Source: Aeromonas hydrophila subsp. hydrophila ATCC 7966 (GTDB lineage: Bacteria; Pseudomonadota; Gammaproteobacteria; Enterobacterales; Aeromonadaceae). From it: a stretch of DNA of 64,000 nt. Below, one piece after another: positions 26,434-37,153 of the stretch. The notes below the pieces were generated by a model. It saw only the letters and a list, made by a program, of their open reading frames with translations. It was not told the DNA's origin and made no database searches. The stretch's first letter is position 1. Every line of letters starts with the position of its first letter. Location of the stretch: the NCBI RefSeq assembly GCF_000014805.1, contig NC_008570.1:1245001-1309000 (forward strand). The letters run 5' to 3'. The translations under genes and the position numbers were made by a program.

Positions 26434-27162
26434 ATGGCTAAAGTTTCTATGCGCGACATGCTGCAAGCCGGCGTTCACTTCGGTCACCAGACTCGTTACT
26501 GGAACCCGAAAATGAAATCCTACATCTTCGGTGCCCGCAGCAAGGTTCACATCATCAACCTGGAAAAAACCGTTCCGATGTTTGACGATGCCATGAACTT
26601 CATCAGCTCCGTAGCTGCCAAGAAGGGCAAGGTACTGTTCGTAGGTACCAAGCGTGCCGCGTCTGAAGCCGTAAAAGAAGCCGCTGAGCGTTGCGACCAG
26701 TTCTATGTTAACCACCGCTGGCTGGGCGGCATGCTGACCAACTGGAAAACCGTTCGTCAGTCCATCAAGCGCCTGAAAGATCTGGAAACCCAGAGCCAGG
26801 ACGGTACCTTCGACAAGCTGACCAAGAAAGAGGCGCTGATGCGTACTCGCGAAATGGAAAAGCTGGAGAAGAGCCTGGGTGGTATCAAGAACATGGGCGG
26901 CCTGCCTGACGTTCTGTTCGTTGTCGATGCCGACCACGAGCACATCGCTATCAAAGAAGCCAACAACCTGGGTATCCCGGTAGTTTCCATCGTTGATACC
27001 AACTCCAACCCGGACGGCGTTGACTATGTCATCCCGGGTAACGACGACGCTATCCGTGCCGTTCAGCTGTACCTGAATGCTGCTGCTGACACCGTACTGG
27101 AAGCTCGCGCTCAGGACATCGTTGTTCAAGCCGAACAAGATGGCTTCGTTGAAGCTGAGTAA
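26434..27162 (+). CDS. rpsB: 30S ribosomal protein S2
   Basis: 242 residues, universal uS2. N-terminus [27 protein letters not shown]; signature segments [67 protein letters not shown]. Needed for late 30S assembly and S1 binding. Codon use is strongly biased, as expected for a highly expressed gene. First gene of rpsB-tsf, with an S2-responsive leader upstream and an attenuator hairpin downstream. Confidence 0.99.
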   Translation: MAKVSMRDMLQAGVHFGHQTRYWNPKMKSYIFGARSKVHIINLEKTVPMFDDAMNFISSVAAKKGKVLFVGTKRAASEAVKEAAERCDQFYVNHRWLGGMLTNWKTVRQSIKRLKDLETQSQDGTFDKLTKKEALMRTREMEKLEKSLGGIKNMGGLPDVLFVVDADHEHIAIKEANNLGIPVVSIVDTNSNPDGVDYVIPGNDDAIRAVQLYLNAAADTVLEARAQDIVVQAEQDGFVEAE

Positions 27163-27212
27163 TTGATAAGGACTGCAAAGCCCTTATTAACCAAGCTGAT
27201 GTAATTGGTTAG

Positions 27213-27233
27213 CAGGGGCCCTTGTGGCCCCTG
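27213..27233 (+). terminator. Attenuating hairpin between rpsB and tsf
   Basis: An 8-bp GC stem (27213-27220 with 27226-27233) with 5-nt loop is followed by TTTCTTGT. It sits 33 nt before tsf. Partial read-through would set the S2:EF-Ts ratio, as known for E. coli. Confidence 0.75.
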
Positions 27234-27266
27234 TTTCTTGTCAATTCAAGACCGAGGATACTGGAC

Positions 27267-28148
27267 ATGGCAAACATTTCTGCCGCCCTGGTAAAAGAAC
27301 TGCGCGAGCGCACCGCCGCTGGCATGATGGATTGCAAAAAAGCACTGGAAGAAGCTGCTGGTGATATCGAGCTGGCAATCGAGAACATGCGCAAATCCGG
27401 TCAGGCCAAAGCCGCCAAGAAAGCTGGCCGTATCGCCGCTGAAGGTGTGATCTTCGCCCGTACCGAAGGCAACGTTGCCGTCATGATCGAGCTGAACTGC
27501 GAGACTGACTTCGTTTCCAAGGATGCTGGCTTCCTGGCCATGGGTCAGAAAATCGTTGAAATCGCCGCTACCCAGAAGATCGCTGACGTTGACGCGCTGA
27601 AAGCCGCCGACTTCGGCAACGGCGAGTCCGTTGAGCTGACCATCACCAACCTGATCGCCAAGATCGGTGAGAACATGAACCTGCGTCGCGTGATGCTGGT
27701 TGAAGGTGACAACCTGGGCACCTACGTTCACGGCTCCCGCATCGGTGTTATCACCAAGCTGGCCGGTGGTTCCGACGAGCTGGCCAAAGATCTGGCCATG
27801 CACGTTGCTGCCAACAGCCCGCAATTCGTCAAGCCGGAAGATGTGTCTGCCGAAGTCGTTGCCAAAGAGCGCGAAATCCAGATCGACATCGCCATCAACT
27901 CTGGCAAGCCGAAAGAGATCGCCGAGAAAATGGTTGAAGGCCGCATGAAGAAGTTCACCGGTGAGGTTTCCCTGACTGGTCAACCGTTCGTGAAAGATCC
28001 TTCCATGACCGTTGCCGAGCTGCTGAAGAAAGAAGGCGCTGACGTTGTTTCCTTCACCCGTTTCGAAGTGGGCGAAGGCATCGAGAAGCAAGAGACCGAT
28101 TTCGCTGCGGAAGTTGCAGCCCAAATCGCGGCCGCTCAAAAGGCCTAA
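27267..28148 (+). CDS. tsf: Elongation factor Ts
   Basis: 293 residues. Nucleotide exchange factor for EF-Tu. Hallmarks: N-terminal UBA-like [23 protein letters not shown], the TDFV motif in [12 protein letters not shown] that contacts EF-Tu, and the C-terminal [21 protein letters not shown]. The start [12 protein letters not shown] at 27267 has GAGGATA upstream; the upstream in-frame extension runs through the attenuator and is not used. A hairpin follows before pyrH. Confidence 0.99.
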   Translation: MANISAALVKELRERTAAGMMDCKKALEEAAGDIELAIENMRKSGQAKAAKKAGRIAAEGVIFARTEGNVAVMIELNCETDFVSKDAGFLAMGQKIVEIAATQKIADVDALKAADFGNGESVELTITNLIAKIGENMNLRRVMLVEGDNLGTYVHGSRIGVITKLAGGSDELAKDLAMHVAANSPQFVKPEDVSAEVVAKEREIQIDIAINSGKPKEIAEKMVEGRMKKFTGEVSLTGQPFVKDPSMTVAELLKKEGADVVSFTRFEVGEGIEKQETDFAAEVAAQIAAAQKA

Positions 28149-28172
28149 TCGAACCGGTTTTTCCGTTTCCCC

Positions 28173-28196
28173 AGACCGCGACTTATGTCGCGGTCT
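28173..28196 (+). terminator. Terminator of rpsB-tsf
   Basis: A 10-bp perfect stem (28173-28182 with 28187-28196) with TTAT loop is followed by TTATA. It lies between tsf and pyrH; the short T tract suggests incomplete termination. Confidence 0.8.
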
Positions 28197-28219
28197 TTAT
28201 ATGACCAGGAATCAGTGAC

Positions 28220-28954
28220 ATGAGTACCAATCCCAAGCCTGCATACAGACGTGTTCTTCTGAAGTTGAGTGGTGAAGCCCTGCAAGGATCCGAGGGTTTT
28301 GGCATTGATCCGGCAGTGCTGGATCGGATGGCCCAAGAGATCAAAGAACTGGTTGAGCTGGGTGTTCAGGTCGGTCTGGTCATCGGTGGCGGCAACCTGT
28401 TCCGTGGTGCCGGTCTTGCCAAGGCGGGCATGAACCGCGTGGTGGGCGACCACATGGGTATGCTGGCTACCGTGATGAACGGTCTGGCCATGCGTGATGC
28501 CCTGCATCGTGCTTATGTGAATGCCCGTCTGATGTCTGCCATCTCCCTGCAAGGCATCTGTGACTCCTATGTCTGGGCCGAAGCCATCAGCCAGCTGCGT
28601 GCCGGCAAGGTGGTGATCTTCTCCGCCGGTACCGGCAACCCCTTCTTCACTACCGATTCTGCGGCCTGTCTGCGCGGGATCGAGATCGAAGCTGACGTCG
28701 TGCTCAAGGCCACCAAGGTCGATGGTGTGTTCACCGACGATCCGGTCAAGAACCCGGATGCCGTGCTGTGCCATGAACTGAGTTATGATGAAGTTCTTGA
28801 AAAAGAACTCAAAGTAATGGATCTTGCTGCTTTTACTCTGGCCCGCGACCACGATCTGCCGATCCGGGTGTTCAACATGAACAAGCCGGGTGCGCTGCGT
28901 CGGGTGATCATGGGCGAGCCGGAAGGTACCCTGATCCATCACGTCAGCAAGTGA
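28220..28954 (+). CDS. pyrH: UMP kinase PyrH
   Basis: 244 residues. Amino-acid-kinase-fold enzyme converting UMP to UDP; hexameric, GTP-activated and UTP-inhibited in E. coli. Seen: [76 protein letters not shown], and [16 protein letters not shown]. Full length. In the tsf-pyrH-frr order shared across Gammaproteobacteria. Confidence 0.99.
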   Translation: MSTNPKPAYRRVLLKLSGEALQGSEGFGIDPAVLDRMAQEIKELVELGVQVGLVIGGGNLFRGAGLAKAGMNRVVGDHMGMLATVMNGLAMRDALHRAYVNARLMSAISLQGICDSYVWAEAISQLRAGKVVIFSAGTGNPFFTTDSAACLRGIEIEADVVLKATKVDGVFTDDPVKNPDAVLCHELSYDEVLEKELKVMDLAAFTLARDHDLPIRVFNMNKPGALRRVIMGEPEGTLIHHVSK

Positions 28955-29048
28955 GACAAGCGTGAGCTTCGGCTCGTTTGTCCATGACGCCAGCCAATAA
29001 GATAGATACGGGCCGGTTGACGGCTCGTTCGCCAAAAGGAAAACCACT

Positions 29049-29606
29049 GTGATCAACGAGATTAAAAACGACGCCAAGGACCGCATGGCCAAGAGCGTAG
29101 AGTCGCTCAAGACCCAGATGTCCAAGATCCGTACCGGCCGTGCTCACCCGAGCCTGCTCGACGGTATCCAGGTGGAGTATTACGGTGCGGCCACTCCTCT
29201 GAAACAGTTGGCCAACGTGGTGGCTGAAGATGCCCGCACCCTCTCCATCTCCATCTTTGACCGCTCCATGATCCAGGCGGTGGAAAAGGCCATCCTGACC
29301 TCCGATCTGGGACTCAACCCGTCCAGCAACGGCCAGACTCTGCGCGTGCCGCTGCCGCCGCTGACCGAAGAGCGTCGTCGCGACCTGACCAAGATCGTGC
29401 GTGCCGAAGCGGAAGGTGCCCGGGTTGCCGTGCGCAATATCCGTCGCGATGCCAACGCCGACCTGAAAGCGCTGCTCAAAGACAAAGAGATCTCCGAAGA
29501 CGACGACCGTCGTGCTCAGGAAGAGATCCAGAAGCTGACCGATTCCTTCATCAAGCTGGTAGACGAAGCACTGGCTCTGAAGGAAAAGGAGCTAATGGAA
29601 ATCTAA
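29049..29606 (+). CDS. frr: Ribosome recycling factor
   Basis: 185 residues, the same length as E. coli RRF; with EF-G it splits post-termination ribosomes. Begins [21 protein letters not shown] with a GTG start (29049) preceded by AAAGGAAAACC; no ATG fits the family start. Signatures [54 protein letters not shown] and [14 protein letters not shown]. Confidence 0.99.
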   Translation: MINEIKNDAKDRMAKSVESLKTQMSKIRTGRAHPSLLDGIQVEYYGAATPLKQLANVVAEDARTLSISIFDRSMIQAVEKAILTSDLGLNPSSNGQTLRVPLPPLTEERRRDLTKIVRAEAEGARVAVRNIRRDANADLKALLKDKEISEDDDRRAQEEIQKLTDSFIKLVDEALALKEKELMEI

Positions 29607-29627
29607 GCCTCTGACAGGTATATTACG

Positions 29628-29656
29628 AGCGCCGTGTAGTGCCCCTGCACGGCGCT
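29628..29656 (+). terminator. Terminator of pyrH-frr
   Basis: A 9-bp stem (29628-29636 with 29648-29656) has an 11-nt loop and is followed by TTTGTCTTT. It lies between frr and uppS. Confidence 0.85.
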
Positions 29657-29678
29657 TTTGTCTTTGTGGGAGAAATGA

Positions 29679-30455
29679 ATGTCGCTTTTGGCAGCCGTAG
29701 GTGATTGCGCCAATTCGTCCTTGCCTCGTCACGTCGCCATCATCATGGACGGCAACGGACGCTGGGCCCAGAACCGTGGCAAGATGCGGGTCTATGGCCA
29801 CAAGGCAGGTGTGAAGTCTGTTCGTGAAGCAGTAACCTTTGCTGCGCGAGCCAAAATAGAAGCTCTGACCCTGTTTGCGTTTTCCAGCGAGAACTGGCGT
29901 CGCCCGGAAGGGGAGGTCAGTGCCCTGATGGAGCTGTTCATGACGGTGCTGGGCCGTGAGGTCAAGAAGCTGCACAGCAACGGCATCCGGCTCAAGGTGA
30001 TCGGCGATACCGCCCGTTTCAGCGAGCGTCTGCAGGCCAAGATTGCCAAGGCGGAGGCGCTGACCGCCAACAATCAGGGGCTGACCCTCAATATCGCCGC
30101 CAATTACGGTGGTCAGTGGGACATCGCCCAGGCGGCCCGCAAGCTGGCCCGTGCCGTGGCGAGCGGGGAACTGGCTGCCGACCAGATAGATGAAGCCATG
30201 CTTGGCCGCGAGGTATGCATGGCCGACCTGCCGCCGGTGGATCTGCTGATCCGCACCGGGGGCGATCATCGCATCAGCAATTTTGTGTTATGGCAGCTCG
30301 CCTATGCCGAGCTCTATTTTACCCCGGTGCTGTGGCCCGATTTCAACGAGGCCGAGTTCAGCGAGGCCGTTGCCTCCTTCGTGGCCCGTGAGCGTCGTTT
30401 CGGCTGCACGGGTGAACAGATCCGGGAATTGATCGCCGAGCAACAGACCGGCTAA
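29679..30455 (+). CDS. uppS: Undecaprenyl diphosphate synthase UppS (IspU)
   Basis: 258 residues. Cis-prenyltransferase making C55-PP, the lipid carrier for peptidoglycan and O-antigen. [18 protein letters not shown] places catalytic Asp24; [31 protein letters not shown], and the C-terminal [28 protein letters not shown](T) block are all present. The usual GG(E/D)xRISNF motif is intact. Start ATG follows GGGAGAA. Followed by cdsA with a 26-nt gap. Confidence 0.98.
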   Translation: MSLLAAVGDCANSSLPRHVAIIMDGNGRWAQNRGKMRVYGHKAGVKSVREAVTFAARAKIEALTLFAFSSENWRRPEGEVSALMELFMTVLGREVKKLHSNGIRLKVIGDTARFSERLQAKIAKAEALTANNQGLTLNIAANYGGQWDIAQAARKLARAVASGELAADQIDEAMLGREVCMADLPPVDLLIRTGGDHRISNFVLWQLAYAELYFTPVLWPDFNEAEFSEAVASFVARERRFGCTGEQIRELIAEQQTG

Positions 30456-30481
30456 CCCCCCTCCCAAGAGAGAGGCTTCTT

Positions 30482-31339
30482 TTGCTAAAACAACGAATTA
30501 TTACCGCATTGCTACTGGTTCCCCTGGTGTTGGGGGCGCTGTTTTTTCTGCCGTTGAAATTCTTTGCCCTGTTGGCATCCCTGGTATTTCTGTTGGCCAG
30601 CCGCGAGTGGAGCGGCTTTGTCTCTGCCAAGCCGCAGCAGTGGCTGCCGCTGGTGTACTGCCTGCTGCTCGGGGCCAGCCTGTTCTGGCTGCCGGTGGAG
30701 CAGCTGTGGACTCCTCATCTGCATCCGCTGGTGATGGGCGTGCTCTGGACCGCCGTCAGCTGGTGGCTGCTGGGGCTGCTGCTGGTGTTGCGCTATCCCC
30801 AGAGCGCCAAGCTGTGGAAGGAGTCCATCTGGCTCAAGTCCCTGTTCGGTCTGGTGACTCTGGTCCCCTTCTTCTGGTCCCTGGTGGCCATCCGTGGTTA
30901 CAACTTCTATCACGACCCCATGATGGGGGCCTGGATCCTGCTGTTCGTGATGGGACTGGTCTGGGCGGCAGATTCTGGCGCGTATTTTTTCGGCAAGGCG
31001 TTCGGCAAGCACAAGCTGGCACCGGCCGTGAGCCCCGGCAAAACCATCGAAGGCATGTGTGGCGGCCTGTTTACCGCCAGCCTGCTGGCGGTCGGGGTGA
31101 CCTGGTTCATGGGCTTCGTGCCCGCCAAGATGGCCATTGTGCTGTTCTGCTCCTTGCTGGCGGTGCTGGCCTCGGTGCTCGGCGATCTCACCGAGAGCAT
31201 GTTCAAGCGCGAAGCCGGCATCAAGGATTCAGGCACTCTGCTGCCCGGCCACGGTGGCATCCTCGACCGGATTGACAGCCTGACCGCCGCGCTGCCGGTG
31301 TTCCTGCTCAGCTATCTGCTGCTCAGCCAGGAGTTTTGA
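30482..31339 (+). CDS. cdsA: Phosphatidate cytidylyltransferase CdsA
   Basis: 285 residues. Integral membrane enzyme forming CDP-diacylglycerol. About eight hydrophobic segments; the C-terminal CDS signature SxVGDLxESxxKRxxxxKDxGxxLPGHGGxxDRxDS appears as ASVLGDLTESMFKREAGIKD ... LLPGHGGILDRIDS. The start is TTG (30482), as in E. coli cdsA, with GAGAGAGG upstream. The stop overlaps the ATG of a 23-codon mini-ORF leading to dxr. Confidence 0.98.
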   Translation: MLKQRIITALLLVPLVLGALFFLPLKFFALLASLVFLLASREWSGFVSAKPQQWLPLVYCLLLGASLFWLPVEQLWTPHLHPLVMGVLWTAVSWWLLGLLLVLRYPQSAKLWKESIWLKSLFGLVTLVPFFWSLVAIRGYNFYHDPMMGAWILLFVMGLVWAADSGAYFFGKAFGKHKLAPAVSPGKTIEGMCGGLFTASLLAVGVTWFMGFVPAKMAIVLFCSLLAVLASVLGDLTESMFKREAGIKDSGTLLPGHGGILDRIDSLTAALPVFLLSYLLLSQEF

Positions 31340-31410
31340 TGCTCAGCCTGATGCGTCTGCCTGCGGCGGGCGCCATCCATTCGTCATACAGCGGGAGTTT
31401 TGATGCATAA
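31339..31410 (+). CDS. Mini-ORF bridging cdsA and dxr (23 codons)
   Basis: An ATG at 31339 shares its A with the cdsA stop codon (TGATG) and follows GGAG (31330-31333) at 5-nt spacing. It encodes [20 protein letters not shown] plus three residues, and its stop lies 5 nt inside dxr (8-nt overlap). It could mediate termination-reinitiation coupling. No homology was recognised; it may be a by-product of a local duplication (see findings). Confidence 0.35.
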   Translation: MLSLMRLPAAGAIHSSYSGSFDA

Positions 31411-32596
31411 CCTGGTGATTCTGGGAGCCTCCGGCTCCATCGGTCAGAGTACGCTCAAGGTACTGCGGCACAATCCGGGGCGCTGGCAGGTGCTGGCGCT
31501 GACCGCGGCCCGCAGCGTGGAGGCCATGCTGCGCGACTGCCTCGAATTCTCTCCCCGCTTCGCCGTCATGGTGGACGAGGCCGCCGCCAGCGAGCTGGCC
31601 GCTCAACTCAAGACCCACGGCAGCGCGACTCGTGTCATGGCTGGCCCGGCCGCCCTGTGCGAAGTGGCCGCTCACCCCGATGCCCACAGCGTGATGGCCG
31701 CCATCGTCGGCGCCGCCGGGCTTGCGCCCACCATGGCTGCGGTGCGTGCCGGCAAGCGCATCCTGCTGGCCAACAAGGAGGCCCTGGTGATGTCCGGCGC
31801 CTTCTTCATGGAGGCGGTACGCGAGCACGGCGCCGAGCTGCTGCCCATCGACAGCGAACACAACGCCATTTTCCAGTGCCTGCCCGAGGCCATCCAGCGC
31901 CAGCCGGGCTTTTGCGATCTGGCGGGGGCGGGGATCAGCAAGATCCTGCTGACCGGCTCCGGCGGCCCGTTCCGCTACACCGACATCGGCGAGCTGGCCC
32001 ATGTCACCCCGGCCCAGGCCATCGCCCATCCCAACTGGTCCATGGGGGCCAAGATCTCGGTCGACTCCGCCACCATGATCAACAAGGGGCTGGAGTATAT
32101 CGAGGCGCGCTGGCTGTTCAACGCGGCGCCCGAGCAGATCCAGGTGGTGATCCATCCCCAGTCGGTCATCCACTCCATGGTGCAGTACAAGGACGGCTCC
32201 GTGCTGGCTCAGCTCGGCAACCCGGACATGTGCACCCCCATCGCCCACGCCCTGGCCTATCCGGCTCGGGTCGAGTCCGGTGTGGAACCTTTGGACTTCT
32301 TCAGTGTCGGAGAGTTCAGCTTTATCCGTCCCGACTATGAGCGCTATCCCTGTCTGCAGCTTGCCATGCATGCCTGTCAGCAGGGTCAGGCCGCGACCAC
32401 GGCCCTCAATGCCGCCAACGAAGAGGCCGTAGCGGCTTTTCTTGCAGAGCGGATCGGTTTTATGGATATTGCCAGAGTCAATGAGGCCACCATGCTCGCC
32501 CTGGGCGGTACGGCGGCCGGTTCGCTGGACGATTTGATTGCGCTGGATGGGGCGGCCCGTGCCCGTGCTCACAATTTGATTGAGGAGCTTAGCTGA
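31403..32596 (+). CDS. dxr: 1-deoxy-D-xylulose 5-phosphate reductoisomerase Dxr (IspC)
   Basis: 397 residues (E. coli 398). First committed step of the MEP isoprenoid pathway; NADPH-dependent, fosmidomycin target. NADPH-binding [18 protein letters not shown] at the N-terminus; metal and substrate motifs [51 protein letters not shown], and [22 protein letters not shown] at 31403 with GGGAG at 5 nt is preferred to TTG one codon earlier. It stands between cdsA and rseP, as in Vibrio; in E. coli it precedes uppS. Confidence 0.98.
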   Translation: MHNLVILGASGSIGQSTLKVLRHNPGRWQVLALTAARSVEAMLRDCLEFSPRFAVMVDEAAASELAAQLKTHGSATRVMAGPAALCEVAAHPDAHSVMAAIVGAAGLAPTMAAVRAGKRILLANKEALVMSGAFFMEAVREHGAELLPIDSEHNAIFQCLPEAIQRQPGFCDLAGAGISKILLTGSGGPFRYTDIGELAHVTPAQAIAHPNWSMGAKISVDSATMINKGLEYIEARWLFNAAPEQIQVVIHPQSVIHSMVQYKDGSVLAQLGNPDMCTPIAHALAYPARVESGVEPLDFFSVGEFSFIRPDYERYPCLQLAMHACQQGQAATTALNAANEEAVAAFLAERIGFMDIARVNEATMLALGGTAAGSLDDLIALDGAARARAHNLIEELS

Positions 32597-32679
32597 TGAG
32601 AGCTGTTTCGTGGCATTGTGCTGCCTTCACCCTGATTGTCGGAGACAGGACCATGCATGAAAGCGAGGTGATGGGCTGA
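32596..32679 (+). CDS. Mini-ORF bridging dxr and rseP (27 codons)
   Basis: An ATG at 32596 overlaps the dxr stop (TGATG) with GAGGAG 8 nt upstream. It reads [20 protein letters not shown] plus seven residues, and its TGA (32677-32679) overlaps the rseP ATG by one base. The exact one-nucleotide overlap at both ends is what makes it notable. No homology was recognised; a coupling role is inference. Confidence 0.35.
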   Translation: MRAVSWHCAAFTLIVGDRTMHESEVMG

Positions 32680-34031
32680 TGGGCGGTGTGTTGTGGAACA
32701 TCGGTGCCTTTATCGTCGCCCTCGGGCTGCTGGTTGCGGTACATGAATTCGGCCACTTCTGGGTGGCCCGTCGTTGCGGCGTCAAGGTCGAACGTTTCTC
32801 CATCGGTTTCGGCAAGGCCATCTGGCGTCGGCTCGGCAAGGATGGCACCGAGTATGTGCTGGCCCTGATCCCCCTCGGCGGTTACGTCAAGATGCTGGAC
32901 GGCCGGGTGGACGAGCTCAAGCCCGGTGACGAGCAATACGCTTTCAATCACAAGAGCGTCTGGGCGCGGATGGCCATCGTCGCTGCCGGCCCCATGGCCA
33001 ACTTCGTGTTTGCCCTATTTGCCCTCTGGCTGATGTTCATGATCGGCGTGCCCGCCGTCAAACCCGTGGTGGGCGAGGTGCGTCCCGCCTCCATCGTGGC
33101 GACGGCCGGGGTTGAGCCCGGCATGGAGATCGTCGGCGTCGGCGGCGAGGAGACCGGTGACTGGGAGAGCGTGACCTATGCCCTCATCAGCCACCTTGGC
33201 GATGACTCGGTCCAGCTCAAGCTCAAGGCGGCCAACACCAGCTATGAGGTGGACAAGACCCTGCAGCTGGCCGGCTGGAAGTTTGACCCCGACAAGGAGT
33301 CTCCCATCGGCAGCCTGGGCATAGTGCCGCTCGGTGGCAAGGTGCTGCCGGTGGTCGATGCGGTGGTGGCCGCGAGCGCCAGCGAGAAGGCCGGCGTTCA
33401 GGCGGGCGATCGCATCAAGCGGGTAGGGGAGCAGGAGATCACCGAGTGGGCCCAGTTTGTCCACCAGGTGCAGCAGTCGCCCCAGCAGCCGCTTGAGGTG
33501 ACCGTCGAGCGGGCGGGCAGCGAGCTGACCCTGACCCTGACGCCGGATGCCAAGAAGGTGCGGGGCCAGCTGGTCGGTTTCGTCGGCCTGTCGCCGCAAC
33601 TGGTTCCATTACCGGATGAGTATCGGATTCTGTTACAGTATGGGCCTTTGCAAGCCCTGTGGCAGGGCGCCCAGAAGACCTGGAGCCTGACCACCCTGAC
33701 CTTCGACATGATCGGCAAGCTGATCGGTGGCATCGTCTCGCTGGACAACCTGAGCGGCCCCATCTCCATTGCCAAGGGCGCGGGCAGCAGTGCCGACTAC
33801 GGTCTGGTCTACTTTCTCGGCTTTCTGGCGCTGATCAGCGTCAACCTGGGGATCATCAACCTGTTCCCCCTGCCGGTGCTGGACGGTGGCCATCTGGTCT
33901 ACTTCCTCATCGAGGCGGTCACCGGCAAGCCGGTATCAGAAAAAATTCAGGAAGTGGGTTTCCGGATTGGCGCCGCCATTCTGATGTTACTGATGGGTAT
34001 TGCGCTGTTTAATGATTTCGCTCGCCTCTGA
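32679..34031 (+). CDS. rseP: Site-2 intramembrane protease RseP
   Basis: 450 residues, the same length as E. coli RseP. Zinc metalloprotease that cleaves RseA within the membrane in the sigma-E envelope stress cascade. HEFGH zinc motif at 22-26 in the first membrane helix, GGYVKM beta-hairpin, two periplasmic PDZ domains (~115-310), and the third zinc ligand Asp402 in [11 protein letters not shown]. Four transmembrane helices. Immediately precedes bamA, whose misassembled clients trigger the same pathway. Confidence 0.98.
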   Translation: MGGVLWNIGAFIVALGLLVAVHEFGHFWVARRCGVKVERFSIGFGKAIWRRLGKDGTEYVLALIPLGGYVKMLDGRVDELKPGDEQYAFNHKSVWARMAIVAAGPMANFVFALFALWLMFMIGVPAVKPVVGEVRPASIVATAGVEPGMEIVGVGGEETGDWESVTYALISHLGDDSVQLKLKAANTSYEVDKTLQLAGWKFDPDKESPIGSLGIVPLGGKVLPVVDAVVAASASEKAGVQAGDRIKRVGEQEITEWAQFVHQVQQSPQQPLEVTVERAGSELTLTLTPDAKKVRGQLVGFVGLSPQLVPLPDEYRILLQYGPLQALWQGAQKTWSLTTLTFDMIGKLIGGIVSLDNLSGPISIAKGAGSSADYGLVYFLGFLALISVNLGIINLFPLPVLDGGHLVYFLIEAVTGKPVSEKIQEVGFRIGAAILMLLMGIALFNDFARL

Positions 34032-34065
34032 GGCCAGAGCATCAACAAGGACACATAAGAACAAA

Positions 34066-36489
34066 ATGGCTGTTAAAAAAGCATTGGTGTTGAGTTGCCT
34101 GCTGGGTGCCAGTTTCCTGGCCCAGGCGGCCCCTGCCTCTTTTGTGGTGCAAGATATTCAGGTTGAAGGTCTGCAGCGGGTGACCCTGGGTGCCGCCCTG
34201 CTGAACCTGCCGATCCGGGTGGGCGATTCCGTCGATTCCGTGACGCTGGCCAACGCCATCAAGAAGCTCTATGCCTCCGGCAACTTCGAGGACGTCAAGG
34301 TCTACCGCGACGGCCAGGTGCTGCAAGTGGCGGTCAAAGAGCGGCCGACCATCTCCAGCATCGAGTTTTCCGGCAACAAGGATATCAAGGAAGAGCAGCT
34401 GACCCAGAGCCTGGAGTCCTCCGGCATCCGGGTGGGTGATCCGCTGGATCGCACCGTGCTGAGCTCCCTCGAGAAGGGGCTGGAAGATTTCTACTACGGC
34501 GTGGGCAAGTACTCCGCCAAGGTCAAGGCCATCGTCACCCCGTTGCCGCGCAACCGGGTCGACCTAAAGTTCACCTTCGTGGAAGGGGAAGCGGCCAAGA
34601 TCCAGCAGATCAACATCGTCGGCAACAACGTGTTCCCGGAAGAGAAGCTGCTGGCTCAGCTCTCCCTCAAGGACGACGTGCCCTGGTGGAACTTCACCGG
34701 TGACCAGCGCTACCAGAAGCAGAAGCTGGCCGGCGACATCGAAACTCTGCGCTCCTACTACATGGACCGCGGTTACATCCGCTTTACTCAGGAGTCGACC
34801 CAGGTCTCCATGACCCCGGACAAGAAGGGGGTCTACGTCACCCTCAACGTCAAGGAAGGGGATCAGTACAAGGTGTCCGGCATCCAGCTCAAGGGCGATC
34901 TGATCGACCGCGGTGGCGAGATGAAGGGGCTCATTCCCATCGAGACCGGCAGCATCTACTCCGCCAGTCAGGTGACCCACACCGAAGAGGTGCTCTCCAA
35001 GTTCCTCGGTCGCTACGGCTACGCCTACCCGAAAGTGGTCACCTTCCCGCAGGTCAACGACCAGACCAAGGAAGTGGAGCTCATCGTCAACATCGAGCCG
35101 GGCCCCCGCGTCTATGTGCGCAACATTAACTTCACCGGTAACGTCACTACCAAGGACGAAGTGCTGCGCCGTGAGATGCGTCAGATGGAAGGCACTTGGC
35201 TCTCTTCCGACAGCGTTGAGCAGTCCAAGACCCGTCTCAACCGCCTCGGCTTCTTCGAAACCGCCGAAGTGGACACCAAGCGGGTGCCGGGCAGCGATGA
35301 TCAGGTCGATCTGGACTTCAAGGTCAAGGAGCAGCCGGCCGGTTCCATCAATGCCGGCGTGGGCTACGGTACCGAATCTGGCCTGAGCCTGCAGGCGGGC
35401 CTGCAGCAGGACAACTTCATGGGGACCGGCAAGAAGATCGGCATCTCCGCCAGTACCAACAAATACTCCAAGAGCGTCGACCTCAGCTACAACGATCCCT
35501 ACTTCACCGTGGATGGGGTTAGCCTCGGCGGTCGTCTCTACTACAACCAGTTCAGTGCGGCCGACGCCAACATCGTGGACTACGAGAACACCACCATCGG
35601 CTTCCGCCTCTCCAGTGGTTTCCCGGTCAACGAGAACAACCGTCTCGACTTCAGCCTCGGGGTCGAAAACAACAAACTGTCCCAGCCCAACCCCTATCTG
35701 CAGGTGGATGAGTTCTGGAAGGTGTACAGCGAGAACAAGGATGGCGACAACCGCATGGTGTTCAACACCGTCGACGTCACCGCCGGCTGGACCCGTTCCA
35801 CCCTCAACAAGGGCCAGTTCCCGACTGCCGGTGACCGTCAGCGGGTCAACGCCAAGGTGACCGTGCCGGGCATGGATCTGCAGTACTTCAAGCTCAACGC
35901 CGAAGACGCGCACTACTTCCCGTTCGATGCGGATCACAAGTGGGTGCTGATGGCCAAGGCGCGAGCCTCCTACGGCAACGGCTACGGCAGCAACGGCAGC
36001 TATGACCACGTATTGCCGTTCTTCGAGAACTACTTCGCCGGTGGTTTCGACACCCTGCGCGGCTTCAAGAGCAATACCGTGGGTCCGAAGGCGCTCTACT
36101 ACTACAACCTGAGCGGCAACGACGTCATCCAGGGCACCGACAGCTCGGTGGGCGGCAACGCCCTGGCGGTCGCTTCCCTCGAGATGATAGTGCCGACGCC
36201 GTTTGCGTCCGAGACCTATCAGCCGCAACTGCGGACCAGCTTCTTCATCGATGCCGGCTCCGTGTGGGATACCACCTTCGACTATGACCAGTACCGCAAC
36301 CGTTGCTTCAGCGGCTGCAACTATCTGGCCGACTACTCGGATCCGACCAACTACCGCGCCTCGGCCGGTCTGTCGCTGCAGTGGCTCTCCCCGATGGGCC
36401 CGCTGGTGTTCGCGATTGCCCGTCCGCTCAAGCAGTACGAGGGCGACCGGACCGAGTTCTTCTCATTCAACATCGGCCGTACCTTCTAA
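34066..36489 (+). CDS. bamA: Outer-membrane protein assembly factor BamA
   Basis: 807 residues. Omp85-family core of the BAM complex. Signal peptide [21 protein letters not shown], five POTRA domains (~23-425, beginning [20 protein letters not shown]), and a 16-strand C-terminal barrel. Barrel signatures: [44 protein letters not shown] with the conserved loop-6 VRGF/LRGF element, and a C-terminal FSFNIGRTF with terminal Phe. Start at 34066; the ribosome-binding site is weak (AAGGACACATAAG) and the upstream in-frame start is inside rseP. Confidence 0.98.
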   Translation: MAVKKALVLSCLLGASFLAQAAPASFVVQDIQVEGLQRVTLGAALLNLPIRVGDSVDSVTLANAIKKLYASGNFEDVKVYRDGQVLQVAVKERPTISSIEFSGNKDIKEEQLTQSLESSGIRVGDPLDRTVLSSLEKGLEDFYYGVGKYSAKVKAIVTPLPRNRVDLKFTFVEGEAAKIQQINIVGNNVFPEEKLLAQLSLKDDVPWWNFTGDQRYQKQKLAGDIETLRSYYMDRGYIRFTQESTQVSMTPDKKGVYVTLNVKEGDQYKVSGIQLKGDLIDRGGEMKGLIPIETGSIYSASQVTHTEEVLSKFLGRYGYAYPKVVTFPQVNDQTKEVELIVNIEPGPRVYVRNINFTGNVTTKDEVLRREMRQMEGTWLSSDSVEQSKTRLNRLGFFETAEVDTKRVPGSDDQVDLDFKVKEQPAGSINAGVGYGTESGLSLQAGLQQDNFMGTGKKIGISASTNKYSKSVDLSYNDPYFTVDGVSLGGRLYYNQFSAADANIVDYENTTIGFRLSSGFPVNENNRLDFSLGVENNKLSQPNPYLQVDEFWKVYSENKDGDNRMVFNTVDVTAGWTRSTLNKGQFPTAGDRQRVNAKVTVPGMDLQYFKLNAEDAHYFPFDADHKWVLMAKARASYGNGYGSNGSYDHVLPFFENYFAGGFDTLRGFKSNTVGPKALYYYNLSGNDVIQGTDSSVGGNALAVASLEMIVPTPFASETYQPQLRTSFFIDAGSVWDTTFDYDQYRNRCFSGCNYLADYSDPTNYRASAGLSLQWLSPMGPLVFAIARPLKQYEGDRTEFFSFNIGRTF

Positions 36490-36501
36490 GGACGGACTCT
36501 G

Positions 36502-36521
36502 CCCCCACCCAGCGGTGGGGG
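36502..36521 (+). terminator. Hairpin between bamA and skp
   Basis: An 8-bp GC stem (36502-36509 with 36514-36521) with CAGC loop is followed only by TATT. It is probably a partial terminator or a 3' stabiliser of bamA mRNA. Confidence 0.55.
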
Positions 36522-36637
36522 TATTCAATGATGGGACGCGCAGCTTGCGTGCCTCACCAGGTAACAAGTCGGTCCGGGTACCACTTGCATAATCAGGTAA
36601 ATCAGGTAGCCCTCACATGAGGGAACAAGGAGTAAGT

Positions 36638-37150
36638 GTGAATAAAGCGTTGAAAGTAGCTGGTTTGAGTTTTGCACTGATGGCTGCCGGCATGGGCTCC
36701 GCCTTGGCCGAGACCAAGATCGCCGTGGTCGACATGGGCGAAGTATTCCAAAAGCTGCCCCAGCGTGAAGCAGTCTCCAAGAAGCTGAAAGGCGAATTCG
36801 AGCCGCGCATGCGTGAGCTGCAGAAGCTGGAATCCGACGGTCAGAAACTGGTCGAGAAGTTCAAGAAGGACGAAGCCTTCATGAGCGCCGAGCAGAAGAA
36901 GCAGAACCAGGAGAAGCTGGCCAAGCTGCAGATGGAGTTCAACCAGAAGCGTCAGGCGTTTGAACAGGACAACGGTCGCCGTCAGTCCGAAGAGCGCAAC
37001 AAGATCCTGACCAAGGTGCAGGCTGCCATCGATTCCATCGCCAAGAGCAATGGTTACGATCTGGTGCTGGAGCGCAATGCCGCCCCGTACGCCGCCAGCA
37101 AGCTGGACATCTCTGCCCAGGTTATTTCTCAGGTAAGCAAGAGCAACTAA
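36638..37150 (+). CDS. skp: Periplasmic chaperone Skp (OmpH)
   Basis: 170 residues. Trimeric chaperone carrying unfolded outer-membrane proteins to BamA. Signal peptide VNKALKVAGLSFALMAAGMG...SALA, mature start ETKIAVVDMGEVFQKLPQRE, then two long coiled-coil tentacle helices (EFEPRMRELQKLESDGQKL ... EFNQKRQAFEQDNGRRQSEE). GTG at 36638 is preceded by AAGGAG at 5 nt; the ATG at 36617 lacks a ribosome-binding site. Separated from lpxD by only 3 nt. Confidence 0.95.
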   Translation: MNKALKVAGLSFALMAAGMGSALAETKIAVVDMGEVFQKLPQREAVSKKLKGEFEPRMRELQKLESDGQKLVEKFKKDEAFMSAEQKKQNQEKLAKLQMEFNQKRQAFEQDNGRRQSEERNKILTKVQAAIDSIAKSNGYDLVLERNAAPYAASKLDISAQVISQVSKSN

Positions 37151-37153
37151 TTG

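Noticed and set aside
28952..28982. Hairpin GAGC-TTCG-GCTC after pyrH as terminator
   Set aside because: The stem is short and interrupted and lacks a proper U run; read-through into frr is expected.
34564..36228. 554-codon minus-strand ORF opposite bamA
   Set aside because: Antisense shadow; composition unlike a folded protein.
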